Shown: in pieces, positions 36,670-48,569 of the stretch
Layout of the letters: each line of letters opens with the position of its first letter
Numbering within the stretch: the stretch's first letter is position 1
From: Mesocentrotus franciscanus
Taxonomy: Eukaryota; Echinodermata; Echinoidea; Camarodonta; Strongylocentrotidae
Direction of reading: 5' to 3'
DNA: 64,000 nucleotides
Assembly: GCA_037976565.1 (NCBI GenBank)
Contig: CP137686.1
Coordinates: forward strand, 1-64,000
Made by a program: the position numbers and the translations under genes
Notes under the pieces: model-generated
What the model was told of the DNA's origin: nothing
Database searches by the model: none
The model's input: the letters and a program-made list of their open reading frames with translations, nothing else

Positions 36670-37465
36670 TTGGGGGGGGGTTAAACTTGTAAAGTAATTT
36701 ACGCATTTACTATATGCCTGCATTAATCTCTCTTTGATAGTAACACACCACAAAATTGCTGTTTACCGTGATAGATAGGAACAAAGACGTATTTGGTGGG
36801 GTGGGGTGGGGGAGCTAGGAATAATGAAATTCATATGCGGGCAACCACCTCTTCAGACATTGAGGTGCCCCCTGTCACATTGTACCCATACACGCCTATG
36901 GATGGAAAGTTTAAGTTGTGAAATAATAGACCGATTTACTAACATATTATGGATTTTTCTTTCCTAGTGGACCTAGTGACGAGTTACCGTTAACATCTTA
37001 GTAATGAATGAACTACAATACTCGGAATCCAGTCTGTATACATTACTTGTTGCTATGTCAAGAACAACATTTTTTGTTAAAAGTATGCACACAATTTTAA
37101 TATGTTAGTTATCCGGTCTATTCTGCTGTAATATGTTTCTCCTTTCAGGGAGTCCTTTTTTCTCTTCTTTTCTTCTAAATTGACCATGATCATAGCCATT
37201 GATAAACATTGATACACAACAAAGATCAATTGCCATGCATGTATGCATGGATAAAATACCGGTGAAAATAGAACAAATAGTAATCGAGGGTGCATAATTC
37301 AGCTTTCACATCACATGTGCATTGCTGTAAGATCTATAGACATTGCATAACTTGGGACGGATCTCATTGTACCGAAGTTATTATAACAATTAATGCGTAG
37401 AGGATGCCGAACAATTTAAAAAGGAAATTGCTCAAATCGAAGTGCCCAACGGCACTGACTTTATG

Positions 37466-37635
37466 TTTTTTTTTCGATAAGCCTCCCCTTTTCCTCTCAT
37501 CATTAAACGTGCCCCTAATTTAAAGCGACTAAGAGCAATCTAAAGCTCGCTCGCTCGCATTTATAGATGATATAATTATGTTACTTAATACTTATTAAAG
37601 GTCTTTTTAGTCTCCCATTATGAGAATAGGCCTAT
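37466..37635 (+). mobile_element. Fragment of the GTGCCCC hAT-like family
   Basis: CATCATTAAACGTGCCCCTAAT, the GCTCGCTCGC block and TATAGATGATATAATTATG match 10420-10520 in the same orientation. It replaces the sequence seen in unit A at this place. Neither terminal end is preserved and no target duplication is seen. Confidence 0.7.
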
Positions 37636-39995
37636 GCTTACAAATCTTTTGTTGGAGAATGGAGGCCGAAATATAAAAAAGTGTGTTATTTTACCTAGTT
37701 TTCTCTTGGCTTTTCGTAAGAAGTCATCATAAAGAGCATCTGTGACATTGGTGATTGAAAATCCTTTGTTGATGATGGAATGACAGAGCAACATGTAGTA
37801 GTGTTTGTCCAGCTTCATCTTTAACATGTCACTAAGGTTGTACGGGAGTTGAACAAATTTAACTTCTTCAACGCAATCCGTCATCTTCTACCTTATTTCC
37901 TGGATAAGACCTGCGACGTTGTCTTGCCCACTCCCGCTGTACACAGCCACTTTCACTTTCCGATCGGAAGACATTTCCTGTGTACATAAATATATTAAAG
38001 GGATAATAATAATAGTAATTATATTACACATTAAAACAATATATATGTATTAAGGATATTAATCCATCTAAAAGGATTAGTTATGTTAATCTTCACATGA
38101 CTATTGCGAGGTTTGTTTCATATGCCACCACTTCGCACTCTTTGCAATGATGCTAAACGTTAAAATCACATGACCATTTTTCCCTCAGAAAAATCAACGT
38201 ATGGGCAGAGGGACAGCTGGGTTATAGGAACATTTTAGTAAATAATTTCAGTACATGCATTCTGCTTTATAATCATTATTCACAATAAAAAAAAACATAT
38301 TACATAGTACATACATGTACTATGATTTATTGTTGTACTTTCACACGGAATTGCATTTCCTTTCAATGGTACCATGGAGATGGGACATCGACGGCATATA
38401 GCTCCTCGTTCTTCTCTCTTTTGGTGATAGTAATTATGAATACATAACAATTAATAACGATCGATGATGATTGATTGATGATGATTGATGATGATAATGA
38501 TTATAAAAATAGGAATAATAATAATAATATTATTAATAGTAATAATAGACCTTCTAACATTAATAACAATCTTGGGAGAGGAGAGTCCCGGCGTCGCAAT
38601 ATTTTAATATAATTCAAAAATTTAATCAGCGGTTTTCATTTATATTATCTTTATATTAGTAAAGAGATAAACTACTGTGCATTATGAGACCAAACATGAC
38701 GCGCACAGTACACACATGCAATATTACTACTGTTTCCTGTATATACTTACTTGATTTTATCTTCACGCTTCAAGGAGACAAGAGCGGTGTGAGGAAAACG
38801 GTACAAGGCAATGTGTCAAGTCAATTAAACGACAAGCTTAGCAAATATGTTTGTTCCCAGAGAAAATATACGTTACTCCTTTGTTATCGTCATATTTTGC
38901 GTGCGTCTTAACGTACAATACAGATTAATGTATAGTGCAGTTAACATGAGCGCGCGAGACAAACATGAACTCGGGGAATCCCCAGTAGCTCATTCAGCAT
39001 AACTTTCGCGTGTGTAATGTGTGCGTTCCATGCACACGAATGTTCAGGGTCAAAGGCTATACCCCTATTGCCTCACGCTACAACAATAATGGTCCCAATA
39101 TCATTCCTGTCTTATCACATGCATGGCCATGGGTTTTTAAAAATTCCTTGTCTAAAAGAGTGCTGCGGCTGGAGTCGAGCAGGATATATAAGTGGGCTAA
39201 CATTACGTTAAAACAATGCCTAACTGTTCATTTAATCAATAACCATGATAATCTCTTCCTCATTCAAGACTTTGCCGTTCATATTATATTTAACATCACG
39301 ATATCACAACCTGCATGTAGGCTTGTTTCATATGAATGTAATCTGTCAGTGAGCGAATAATGCTTAATGTTGCATACGAGGCCATATTATTTTGCCTGAC
39401 GCCGAGGAACGTTAATTTATGTGGTCTTTGGTGCAAAAAACGAGGGTATAACGCCGTACAAAAATGACCACAAAATTAATGAACACTGCAAACATTACAT
39501 TAAATTGATGACATATCAGGAGTTATTAGCTAATGCAGGTAACAACATCATCAACATGACATCTCGTGTGCGACATCCATGTATAGAAGCGGTTAATTAT
39601 TAAAAATGCGTAACACAAAAAACTTTTGTTCTAAGTGGACAGAGGACAATGCATCTTCAGACGCAGTTCCGAACTGTAAAAGAGCATTCCCTTCCTTTGT
39701 TGGAACGCAGAGCAAAAATTATAGGGGATTGGGATATGGAATTTTAGCTCATTAAGAATAGGCTATACAGTTTGATCTTTTTTTGTCAAATGAGGGTTAA
39801 GTACAAGTAGCGACGGAGCCTAGAAGGAGGGGGAGGGGGTATATAGAGGCTAAGGAGCGTTCCTGTTTTGAAATCGAGAAAATAAAATAGAAAATTGACT
39901 CGTCGAAGTCATGAATACCCCTCCTGGATTCTAGCCAATGCCTCTTCTGATATAAAGCCCTTTCTTCATCTGATGTGCCTTCAGTTTATACTTTT

Positions 39996-40611
39996 CATGA
40001 CGAAAACATATGCCTTTCTGTAACAGTTAACTGCTGTTATGCGCTTTTCATGTGTAACACAAAATAACAAGCACTCCAACAAGCAAACACTCAAATAAAT
40101 CCTTTTTTCCCCCAAAAGTAAATGAGTACGTATTGCAACAGTGGCTGTCATTATATTTTCAGTTTTATAACATTACACTAATATACAAGAAGGCAATGAT
40201 TTGTTCAACATCAAAGATAGTAACATTTGAATGGAGATGCAAACTGATATACTAGCGAGTTGCTCTGAATGCATGAGTACAGCAGGAAAATCGTAGAAAC
40301 AGACTGGCCAGTGAAAGCTTGAATAAAATAGTACAGCTCTATATAGTTAAAAATTTGAGATCAAAACACATTATGTGAAGTACTGGTAATGTCACTATGA
40401 TGTATGGTGAGGGTATTCTGCAGATCGATGAGAATGCTACATGATACATTAAAGGTAATGAAATGGTACAGCAACATAATGTATTTTATTAATTGGAATT
40501 TTTTCTGTTATCATCTATCAGTTAAACCATAATCAAATTATTTTTTCATGACATATTAAGATGACATGATTATAACATATCTGCCTATACATATATACAT
40601 TGACAGATTAA
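39996..40611. other. Spacer between duplication B and the fold-back element
   Basis: AT-rich unique DNA. No gene, element end or repeat is recognised. Confidence 0.4.
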
Positions 40612-41158
40612 AAGGGGAAGTCCATCTTGATATTAAGTTGGTTTTAATAGAAGCAGAAACAGTAAAGGAACATGTCGGTGAAAATTTGAGCAAAACCGAT
40701 TAAAAATATGAAAGTTATGAATTTTTGAAGTTGCGATCAATCAAACGCTATAAATTGGCAACTATGTGACGTATCTTGCGAGGTCCCCTCCCATGTGCTC
40801 TGTACTATTGATTCAGACATTTCTATTTTTGCCCTAAAGAAAATTTCCGATCATACATGCGCCCTAAATATATTTGTTGCAAATATACTTGTATACAACC
40901 ACTGTAAGAACAAAAAAATCTATTCCGTCACCAATAACTACGAAAATGAAAGTTTAAGAAATTTTCTGTAAAGAGCAAATTGGAGAGGACCTCGCAAGAT
41001 ACCCCACAGAGTTGCTAACTTGTATTTGTTTAATAGCAACTTTAGAAATTCATAACTTTCCTATGTTCAATCGGATTTTACTCAAACTTTTACTGACCTG
41101 TTTCTTTCATTTTTCTGCTTCTATCAAAACTAACTTAATATCAGGGTGGACTTTCCCT
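40612..41158. mobile_element. TTAA-flanked fold-back element with ~175-bp arms
   Basis: Bounded by TTAA at 40608-40611 and 41159-41162. The left arm starts AAGGGGAAGTCCATCTTGAT and the right arm, read inward, AGGGAAAGTCCACCCTGAT. The arms stay alignable to the shared CTTGCGAGGTCC words near 40775 and, inverted, 40985, leaving a central loop of roughly 200 bp. No transposase. Related ends delimit the element at 12426-13136. piggyBac or Kolobok ancestry is possible. Confidence 0.8.
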
Positions 41159-41359
41159 TTAAGGGAAGCTACCGGCCCGCTAACCATTTTGGAACCCGAG
41201 AATTATACCCTATATGTGTTATCATAATGATAACAATTTCTTTTAAAACATTAAACATATCAATGCACTTTACCGGAATGAAATTAGAATATTTCAGTGC
41301 CAAGTACAATTTCAGATTACACAAGCAGTATTCTCTGGTCCTTTGAATATATTTCTTAG

Positions 41360-43700
41360 TGCGGCTCAGTTTCAGGATGTTTATAACTTTCATCGACGAA
41401 TGCCACTAGATAAATAGAATACAAAAAGAAGACGAAGAAGTAGAAGAAAAACAACAATATACACACTTTCTGTCAGGAGTTAGTACAGAAAAAGAAAATA
41501 TCCTGATTACTGAATAAGCTTGATAAAATAAATTTAACCCCCCTCCCAAAATCACACTCCTGAAATTTAACCTAAACAAACTATTAAAAAAAAAATTATT
41601 TTCGAGTGACAAGAGCTAGGCCCGCCCCGTTTTTGCTGCACGTGTGCACGTTTGACGTATTTTGATGCGATACTGGAGAACTGCACGCTGTGACTATGTC
41701 CTATTTGCAGGCCAAAAAAAAGAAAAGATTAAATTCCAACGGCATTTGAAAGATAATACTAATTAAGAATTTCCCTCAAAACGAAAGGGCTTGAAAATGT
41801 CTTTAAGAGGGAAAATAACGACCATTAGTTGTAGAATCGACTTTAGTGATTGCAATCACTAAAGTAATAGTCAGATTTTCAGACCCTTGTACCGAATGGT
41901 CGTACATTTTGTGCTGCGCAAAGATTCAATCAGTTTAATTTTGGCCATTACAATTGGGTTATTGAAGTAGACAAATGCTCATGTACCCTTTACAGCTCAT
42001 TTTATGTATGTTATTACCAAAGAAAAAAAAAGAAGTCAGTCAGTCACTCAATAGTGTCTGACAGTGAAGTCTAGAAACTAAACGGGTTACCTTGCATAAT
42101 TTGAACATTAGGACACTGCTAACGTTTAAATTTCACAGATTGGACATACGTGACATATTCTTAATTCCTGCAAAGTTCTACAGAAGTTGATGTTGGCTGC
42201 AAATGGGACATAGTACCTTTAAGCTAAGCAGTAGCGACTGTGTTTCAGGAAATGTGATCTGTTTCTTCTATACTGTCTTTCTCTTCAAAAGCAACTGCGG
42301 TATGATATTACTTTTGTGGTTTTCGCTTCTGTAGATTAGGCACTCATGCCATTACTGTCATCTCCGTTGATAGTGTAAGGGCCGGTACCATCATGACGAA
42401 CATTGTAAGCAAGGCATCCCACATCTTGGCGAGGCCTACAACATGGACACATCTTCATGCAGCATAGGAAACATGGAAGGCATAAAATGCATCTTCGTCT
42501 CCTTAGGCAAACTTCTGCAGCCTCTTCAGGCGGGGTGATGAAGCAAAACGAAAGAATTGTTTGAGTTCGTCAAGTTGATCTTGATTAACCTCTACGGGAA
42601 CCTGATTGAGACGACCACCGATTAGAACTACGGAAGAACTCGTAAATGTTGTCTCCTGTGTGTTACGGAATGATTCCATCCGAGAAGTCAGGTTTTCTCC
42701 TGTGCGTGCCTCCTCAGGAAAATCATGGGCGATCACCCCAACTCTGCTCTTCCCTATGCAGAAAAGTTAGAAAGAGAAAACAGTCCGTGGTGAAGATTAC
42801 GACGGGACAATAAAATGAGAGAAAAAAACATAACGCCTTATAATGTTCCCAAAAATGCACTTTGGGGCCCATGCAGAAACATCACTCAGTAGTGCATGTC
42901 TAAAGGCGCATTGACTTCCGATGATAGAACTGTACTTCAAGAGATACTGTAGATCTGAAATGTGGGTTGGAGAATGCCTGAATATTCTGGCTTGTTTTTC
43001 ATTGATAACTATATATTAAAAAACATTTGCAACCACTGGCTCTCGTGAGTGCATGCTATATGATGATAAAGCACATATCATACTTTTTCCTGCACAATTT
43101 CATCTTAAAAGAGTATATCGCTTCACTAAAAAACAGAAAAGTGTTGACAGAAGCACTTTACTTGGAAGAGCCGAGGGATGACAATGCTTTACAAATAGTT
43201 ACTATTTATATTTTTGGATGCAACGGTGTACACCTTGCTTTCAGCATGATTATATGGTTTTATTTACCATTTTCGTGACTGAAAAACTCTACTGCTCCCC
43301 ACCCCTTTAAAGGGAGTTGGTATATAGGGAACACTTTTATGGACAAAAGTGTGCTTAAACTTGACCTTTAAGTGAACTCACCCACATACTTCTTGGCCTC
43401 CGGTAAGAAACCATCATATAGAGCATCAGTAACGTTGGTGAGTGAGAATCGCCTGTTCTCAATAGAATGACAGAGAAGTAGAACATCTATTCCTCTGAAA
43501 TCAAACGCATTCATGTCTCGGATGTTGTAAGGGAGACTCTGAAACCTCACGCTTCCTACGACGTCCGTCATGTCTTCTTCGATCTGCTGGATGAGGCCCT
43601 GCACGGTGTCTGAAAGGCTGCCACTGCACACGCACACATCTACCTTCCTCACAACTAAGTATTGTAGCTGATAAATGAAATTAATTATAAGGACTGACTT
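41360..43700 (+). repeat. Segmental duplication unit C (3' part of gene 3)
   Basis: CCACTAGATAAATA near 41403 recurs at 48071, and similarity continues through GATGCGATACT (41665 and 48338), the CAACTGCGGTATGA block (42291 and 48447) and both main exons. Unit C has about 0.5 kb more than unit D between 41700 and 42220, which includes a perfect 26-bp palindrome. Orientation is direct. Confidence 0.75.
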
Positions 43701-44878
43701 TTTACATTAGGTATCATTTTAGGTGAAGCAACTACTGGCTTATGATTATTATTATTAGTAGTAGTAGTAGTAGTAGTATTATTGTTGTTGTTGTTATTAT
43801 CATTATCGTTATCATTATTATAACCATAATCATCATCATCATCATCATTACTATTATTATTATTTTTATTTGTATCATAATCATTGTCATTATTATTTCA
43901 TCAATATCTCAGCTTGATTTATGCTGGTTATATCTTATTATCATACTGAGGGCATTCTACAAACTGTAGCCTTATAGGCCTCAAGTACTTTTCGTAAGAG
44001 TATTGCGGTACCAAGCAGACCTGCTTTCTGTCGGAGTCTATCTATGTGGTAACCCCAATCTTCTTCAGATGTTTAGGAAGATAGCTGGTGATCATGCCTA
44101 ATGCACCAACAACCACAGGAACTGTCTTGATATCTTGATAATGAGTATCTTCTCAAAACCTTATATGAATCAATCTCTGTTACTCTTTAGATTAATCAAT
44201 GAAGTTCTGAGAAGATATCATCTTAACTATCAAGAATAAATCATATTCTCACAATCACTTCATGAACAGAGGTAAGGTAAAATATTACAACTTTATGGGC
44301 AATTTTGTATTATTATTATCAAAATTATTATAATCTTCAGTATCATCATTATCATCATAATATAGAATATCTATAATGCGCCAACTCCACATGAACAATG
44401 TGATAATATAATTCTTGATTTTTTGCAATTCTTGTAATAGTACATAAAATGATATGAGGTCGTCAGAAACAAGAAGAATGGTACGAAGGTTGATAATAAA
44501 CACAATGATTTAAGATTTAGAGAATTTTCTTATTCAAAATGGCCTTAAATTGTTCCGATGTATATGTTTTCTTTTACATAATCTGGAAGTTCAATTCAGA
44601 GCTCAAGCATTGCATGCTGACAGTCATTTTCACTACAGGCTTATCCTTTTGGAGAAACATTTCAGGAAACCAAGACGAATGAAGATTTGTATTATGTTGC
44701 TGTGTGTGAGCGAGGTCTTGTTGGCCATAATGTGCATTTCACATACTCGGAACCACGCAATGTACGATATCCTGCATACAACGCATAGACTATAAAGATT
44801 AATGCTAGGCGTTTCATGGAGAAAGGGAATCGTTAATGTGCTTACCGTTCTCCCGCTTTCTGTTGAACTCTCCGCCAT
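42503..44878 (-). CDS. Gene 3: 189-residue paralogue with three coding exons
   Basis: Exon 1 (44878-44846) encodes MAESSTESGRT and ends phase 0 before GTAAGC. Exon 2 (43667-43382) follows an ATCAG acceptor, starts LQYLVVRKVDVCVCSGS and ends phase 1 before GTGAGT. Exon 3 (42753-42503) follows a GCATAG acceptor. All phases agree, giving 189 residues. Motifs are CVCSGS, LPYN, LLCHSI, ENRRFSLTNV, DALYDGFL, VGVIAHDF, SRMESF, LIGG and a short basic tail. It shares the phase-1 Gly junction with gene 1, but the introns are short (1.2 and 0.6 kb) and there is no Lys/Pro repeat. No lesion is visible, so it is probably functional. No signal peptide or membrane helix. Family unrecognised; a Rossmann-like fold is inferred from the strand/helix pattern. 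Confidence 0.8.
43742..43900. repeat. Trinucleotide microsatellites in intron 1 of gene 3
   Basis: Successive ATT, AGT, GTT and ATC runs. Open frames across them are artefacts of repetition. Confidence 0.85.
43975..44150 (-). pseudogene. LINE polyprotein C-terminal remnant in intron of gene 3
   Basis: The minus strand reads TVPVVVGALGMITSYLPKHL then KKIG, resembling the conserved VVVGALG...L..IG tail of a common LINE-type reverse transcriptase protein. The frame has a stop soon after. It is a short dead fragment with no identifiable ends. Confidence 0.6.
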
Positions 44879-45093
44879 ATTGAGCTGAATTGATGTAATC
44901 TACAAGCTAACATTCCGTTTGAAAAATAATTTAGCTGAGACCAATGTCGTTTCCGGTTTCCGACCTATTCGTCACATAGGGATATCATGCTGTATGTAAT
45001 ACATGTAAACACCGATCGAATGTAAGGTATTTTCCGCCCCGCGTACAATATATCAAGTGTGTACTTTGAACTCGATCGGCATCCAAAGACAGT
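44879..45093. promoter_or_regulatory. Upstream flank of gene 3
   Basis: Should contain the promoter and 5' UTR of gene 3 (minus strand). A reversed CCAAT-like word lies near 44940. No TATA box at a convincing distance is seen. Confidence 0.3.
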
Positions 45094-45840
45094 GCGACCC
45101 CAATGAAATCTGCTACATGTAGTATGATTTTTTTTCCAAAATTAAAAAAGTCAACCATAAAACCTGGGATTAACAAATCATAAATTTTTAACAGATTAAT
45201 TTGTTCCAATTTTACATCCTACAACATTAATATGTATAATATTGGTGCAAAAGTCACAGGCGTACAAATCGGGGTAGCCTGGGGCTCAACATGAAATGGG
45301 TGACCACCACTTCATATTTCGGCAGCGAGAAGTGGAATATCATCTCTCTCCCTCCCTCCTCCATTATTTCTCCGTTCACCTCTCAAATTGACATTCATTT
45401 TCTTACTCTTACTCTATCTCTCCCTCTTCACTTTGATATCACGTGTAGTATTGGGATTTCTCGCTGACCTTGTTGGAAGAAAGTGCTTCCTATGTGCGCG
45501 ACCCCAATGAAATCTGCTACATGTAGTATGATTTTTTTCCAAAATTAAAAAAGTCAACCATAAAACCTGGGATTAACAAATCATAAATGTTTAACACATT
45601 AATTTGTTCCTATTTTACATCCTACAACATTAATATGTATAATATTGGTGCAAAAGTCACAAGCGTACAAGTCGGGGTAGCCTGGGGCTCAACATGAAAT
45701 GGGTGACCACCACTTCATATTTCGGCAGCGAGAAGTGGAATATCATCTCTCTCCCTCCCTCCTCCATTATTTCTCCGTTCACCTCTCAAATTGACATTCA
45801 TTTTCTTACTCTTACTCTTTCTCTCCCTCTTCACTTTAAT
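45094..45840 (+). repeat. 404-bp tandem duplication, near-identical
   Basis: GCGACCCCAATGAAATCTGC occurs at 45094 and 45498. The copies agree over about 345 bp with only a few differences and end in CTCTCCCTC-rich pyrimidine tracts; about 60 bp separate them. No coding signal. The similarity indicates a recent event. Confidence 0.9.
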
Positions 45841-48029
45841 AATGTATAAATTGATTTTATGAGGCTGAATTTACTCTCATATGAGTCAAACCTTGTTTTG
45901 AATATGTCCTTCTCTCTCTGCCTCCCTCTATCTCCATATAACTCTCTTTCCAAACTCTCCCCCGCTCTCTCTCTGTCTCTCTCTCTCTCTCTCTCTATTC
46001 CCCCTTATTTTGCCGCATAGTCGATGATTCTTGTTACTACGTTTCTATCAATTTGTATTTTACTCTGTACTTTTTTGCATGATATATGTATGATAATTAT
46101 TCAATGTAATTCAGCTCCTAAGCTACAGTTTAATTTTTAGTGTTAAAAAAAATACTTTCTACTTCGAATTATATATATTGTGATCCTTGTCTGCACTGCG
46201 AGCGAACGTTACATTTTGAGCAACCCCCTCCTTCAAAATACTGCAACGGTTTCTCAACATATCAGCGATTAACGTCTACAATTCATTTAATGTTAATATG
46301 ACATGGTGTAACAACACAATCGTTGTTATTTCATTTCTTTTAATTTACTGGTTTGCGAATAGGGCCTATGGGTTGCTGATACCCATTTTACTTTATTGCT
46401 TAACACTTGGTACTTGTTATCAACGTAGCAGTGAATCTCATTCACTCTCCTATCCTTATCTTATTCCATATAGGCATTCACAACTCTCAAAAAGGTTCAT
46501 GAACGCATCTGATGTTTTCCATATTTTTTTTATATCAATAAGTTTATTGCAGAACTTGAATTCATGCGATATGCAAAAGGTATGTGAACATCTGACTGAC
46601 ACACATTTCACATTTCCCACGTCAAAATATATAAAATAACAAGATGATGATATCATCACCTCTATTGTTTTGTTTATAGGCCTACCTTATGAACACAATG
46701 AAACATTAATATCTGTATAAAACACTGAATGAACTCTCTGTAGAAGCGATTTCAAAAATAAATCATTGAGTTCTGCTCGGAGTTTGAGAAAATACTACAA
46801 AATACAAGAAATAAGGATCCTCCATACAAGAAGAATTATTTTACAAATTTTCGCTCAAAGGGCTTTTTAAGGAATGATTTTATTGGACTCTGAAAATTGT
46901 TATGCGTCAAAATATGCGTTTCCTATCCCGATAAAATATAACAATCATGTTATATACATAGCTTATAGATTCAATTTACAGATGGAAATGATCAAATTGT
47001 GAATTTGCGTCCAACTTAGGCTTTATCCACTTTGGCACATAAATGAAATTTAATTCAACGTAAAAAGTAAGTATGTATAATATGCCTTCAGTTTAAGTAT
47101 TTTACATTATATGTTGAAGTGAAATACTCGATACCAGATGGCCTTTATTTAGAACAGATCTTTACTTTCAGAATAATTAATTCGGGTGAACTAGATTGAT
47201 TAACACTAAACATAGTATCTTTTCTAGTGAACCAAAATGACTTTCATTATTTAATTTGGTTTGCCACGCTTCATTGATTTCTGTATCATATTTTTGAACA
47301 CAAATTTTCATACAACATGTAAGTATAGATCTGCTACATTTCCCCCTGAATAGATATATATATATATATATATACAATGTTTATATATGCCCGATTTTGG
47401 TAATAATAGAGTTTCGATTATAAATTATTTTAAAAACGAAAAGTATATTGCAGATTCGAATTGTAGAAATAATAAATTCACAAGAAAATGGTTTCAGTTC
47501 AAGAATTTGTTTACATAATATGAAATTTTTCTGTATTTTTTTTCCGTGAATATCAGAAATGAATTATTGAAGATTTTGTTAGTTTTCTGTTAACTCAACA
47601 GTTCAACAATACTTGTATCTTGAGAAGCCAATTTTATTTATGTTATAAATGTAAATTTCCTTGAATATATATTTATTAATTTGTTTCAAATGAAAATCAA
47701 TAAAATCCCTGTGGAGGGAAAAATATGGAAAATATGTATAAGTATACAATTATAAGAAAATTACAAATAAACCGATTACATATATGAACGTCAATGAGAT
47801 ATACGAGGGCTAAAGTCTAAGTAACACTAAATTCATTAATGTGTTTTTCTGCTCTGAAAATGTTTGTGTCAATAATATTTGTATATACATGTATACACTA
47901 TTTTCTTCTGTGTTTTGCTCTGCTACTGTTACGAGTTTTTATTCATGATTGTTATTGCACTTTGTTGATGATATCATGATATAATGAATGGCAATCGATA
48001 TATTACAGTATTAACACATGTTATAAAAA
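45841..48029. other. AT-rich intergenic DNA
   Basis: Contains a (CT)n tract at 45965-46000 and a (TA)n tract at 47350-47372. A 113-codon frame at 46298-46639 is Leu/Ile/Phe rich with a hydrophobic start but has no homologous pattern I recognise and no splice context, so I do not call it a gene. Confidence 0.45.
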
Positions 48030-48569
48030 TATGGCTTCAGTTTTAGGATGTCTATGGTTTTCGTCTACAAATACCACTAGATAAATATAATACAGAAAGA
48101 AGACGAAGAAAAGAAGAACAACAACAATATTCACACTTTCTCTCAGGAGTAAGTACAAACAAATAAAATATCCTGATTTCTTTATGTCCTGAATAACCTT
48201 GAGAAAGTAAAGTCACCCCAATCACACTACTAAAATTTACCCTGGACAAACTGAATTTTAAGAATGATTTTCGAGTGACGATATGCCCGCCCCGTGTTTT
48301 CTGCACATAATTATCATGTGCACCTTTAACATATTTTGATGCGATACTAGAGAACTGCAGACTGCAATCGACAGTTGGCTATACAGTGATGATTGTGTTT
48401 CAGAAAATGTGATCAGTTTCTTCTAATCTGTCTTTCTCTTCAACAGCAACTGCGGTATGAATTTACTTTCGTAGATTTCGCTGCGGTAGATGAAGCACTT
48501 ATGTTATTATTAACATCTCCGTTGATTGTGAAGAGGAACCATAATCACAAGGAGTGTGAGCAAGCCGTC

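Larger units (their letters stand above)
28718..37977 (-). pseudogene. Gene 2: broken paralogue of gene 1
   Basis: The first main exon is 37977-37695 (ATG 37974-37972, donor GTAAAA). The second runs from 36516 to 28718 but is interrupted at 36389/28835 by a 7555-bp transposon that duplicated TG. Leaving the insertion out, the second exon stays in frame to its stop and would encode VGVIAHDF, ERRMDSF and LIGG as in gene 1. The first exon has a TAG stop where gene 1 has the Asp of RDKMTD, two base changes apart. INKGFS replaces NNRRFS and DDFL replaces DGFL. Two independent lesions make it a pseudogene. The Lys/Pro tail of gene 1 is absent; the frame ends PKRS. Without the breaks the product would have been about 173 residues. 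The 5' flank and candidate upstream exon are still conserved. Confidence 0.8.
26607..39995 (+). repeat. Segmental duplication unit B (carries pseudogene 2)
   Basis: Direct repeat of unit A. It lacks the three hAT-like elements and the TTAA element found in A but holds a 7.5-kb insertion of its own (28835-36389). Without insertions both units reduce to about 6-8 kb. Similarity ends near CATGACGAAAACA at about 39995. Confidence 0.85.

Noticed and set aside
46298..46639. 113-codon frame with hydrophobic N-terminus
   Set aside because: Hydrophobic composition follows from T-rich DNA; no homologous pattern, and an overlapping frame exists on the opposite strand.
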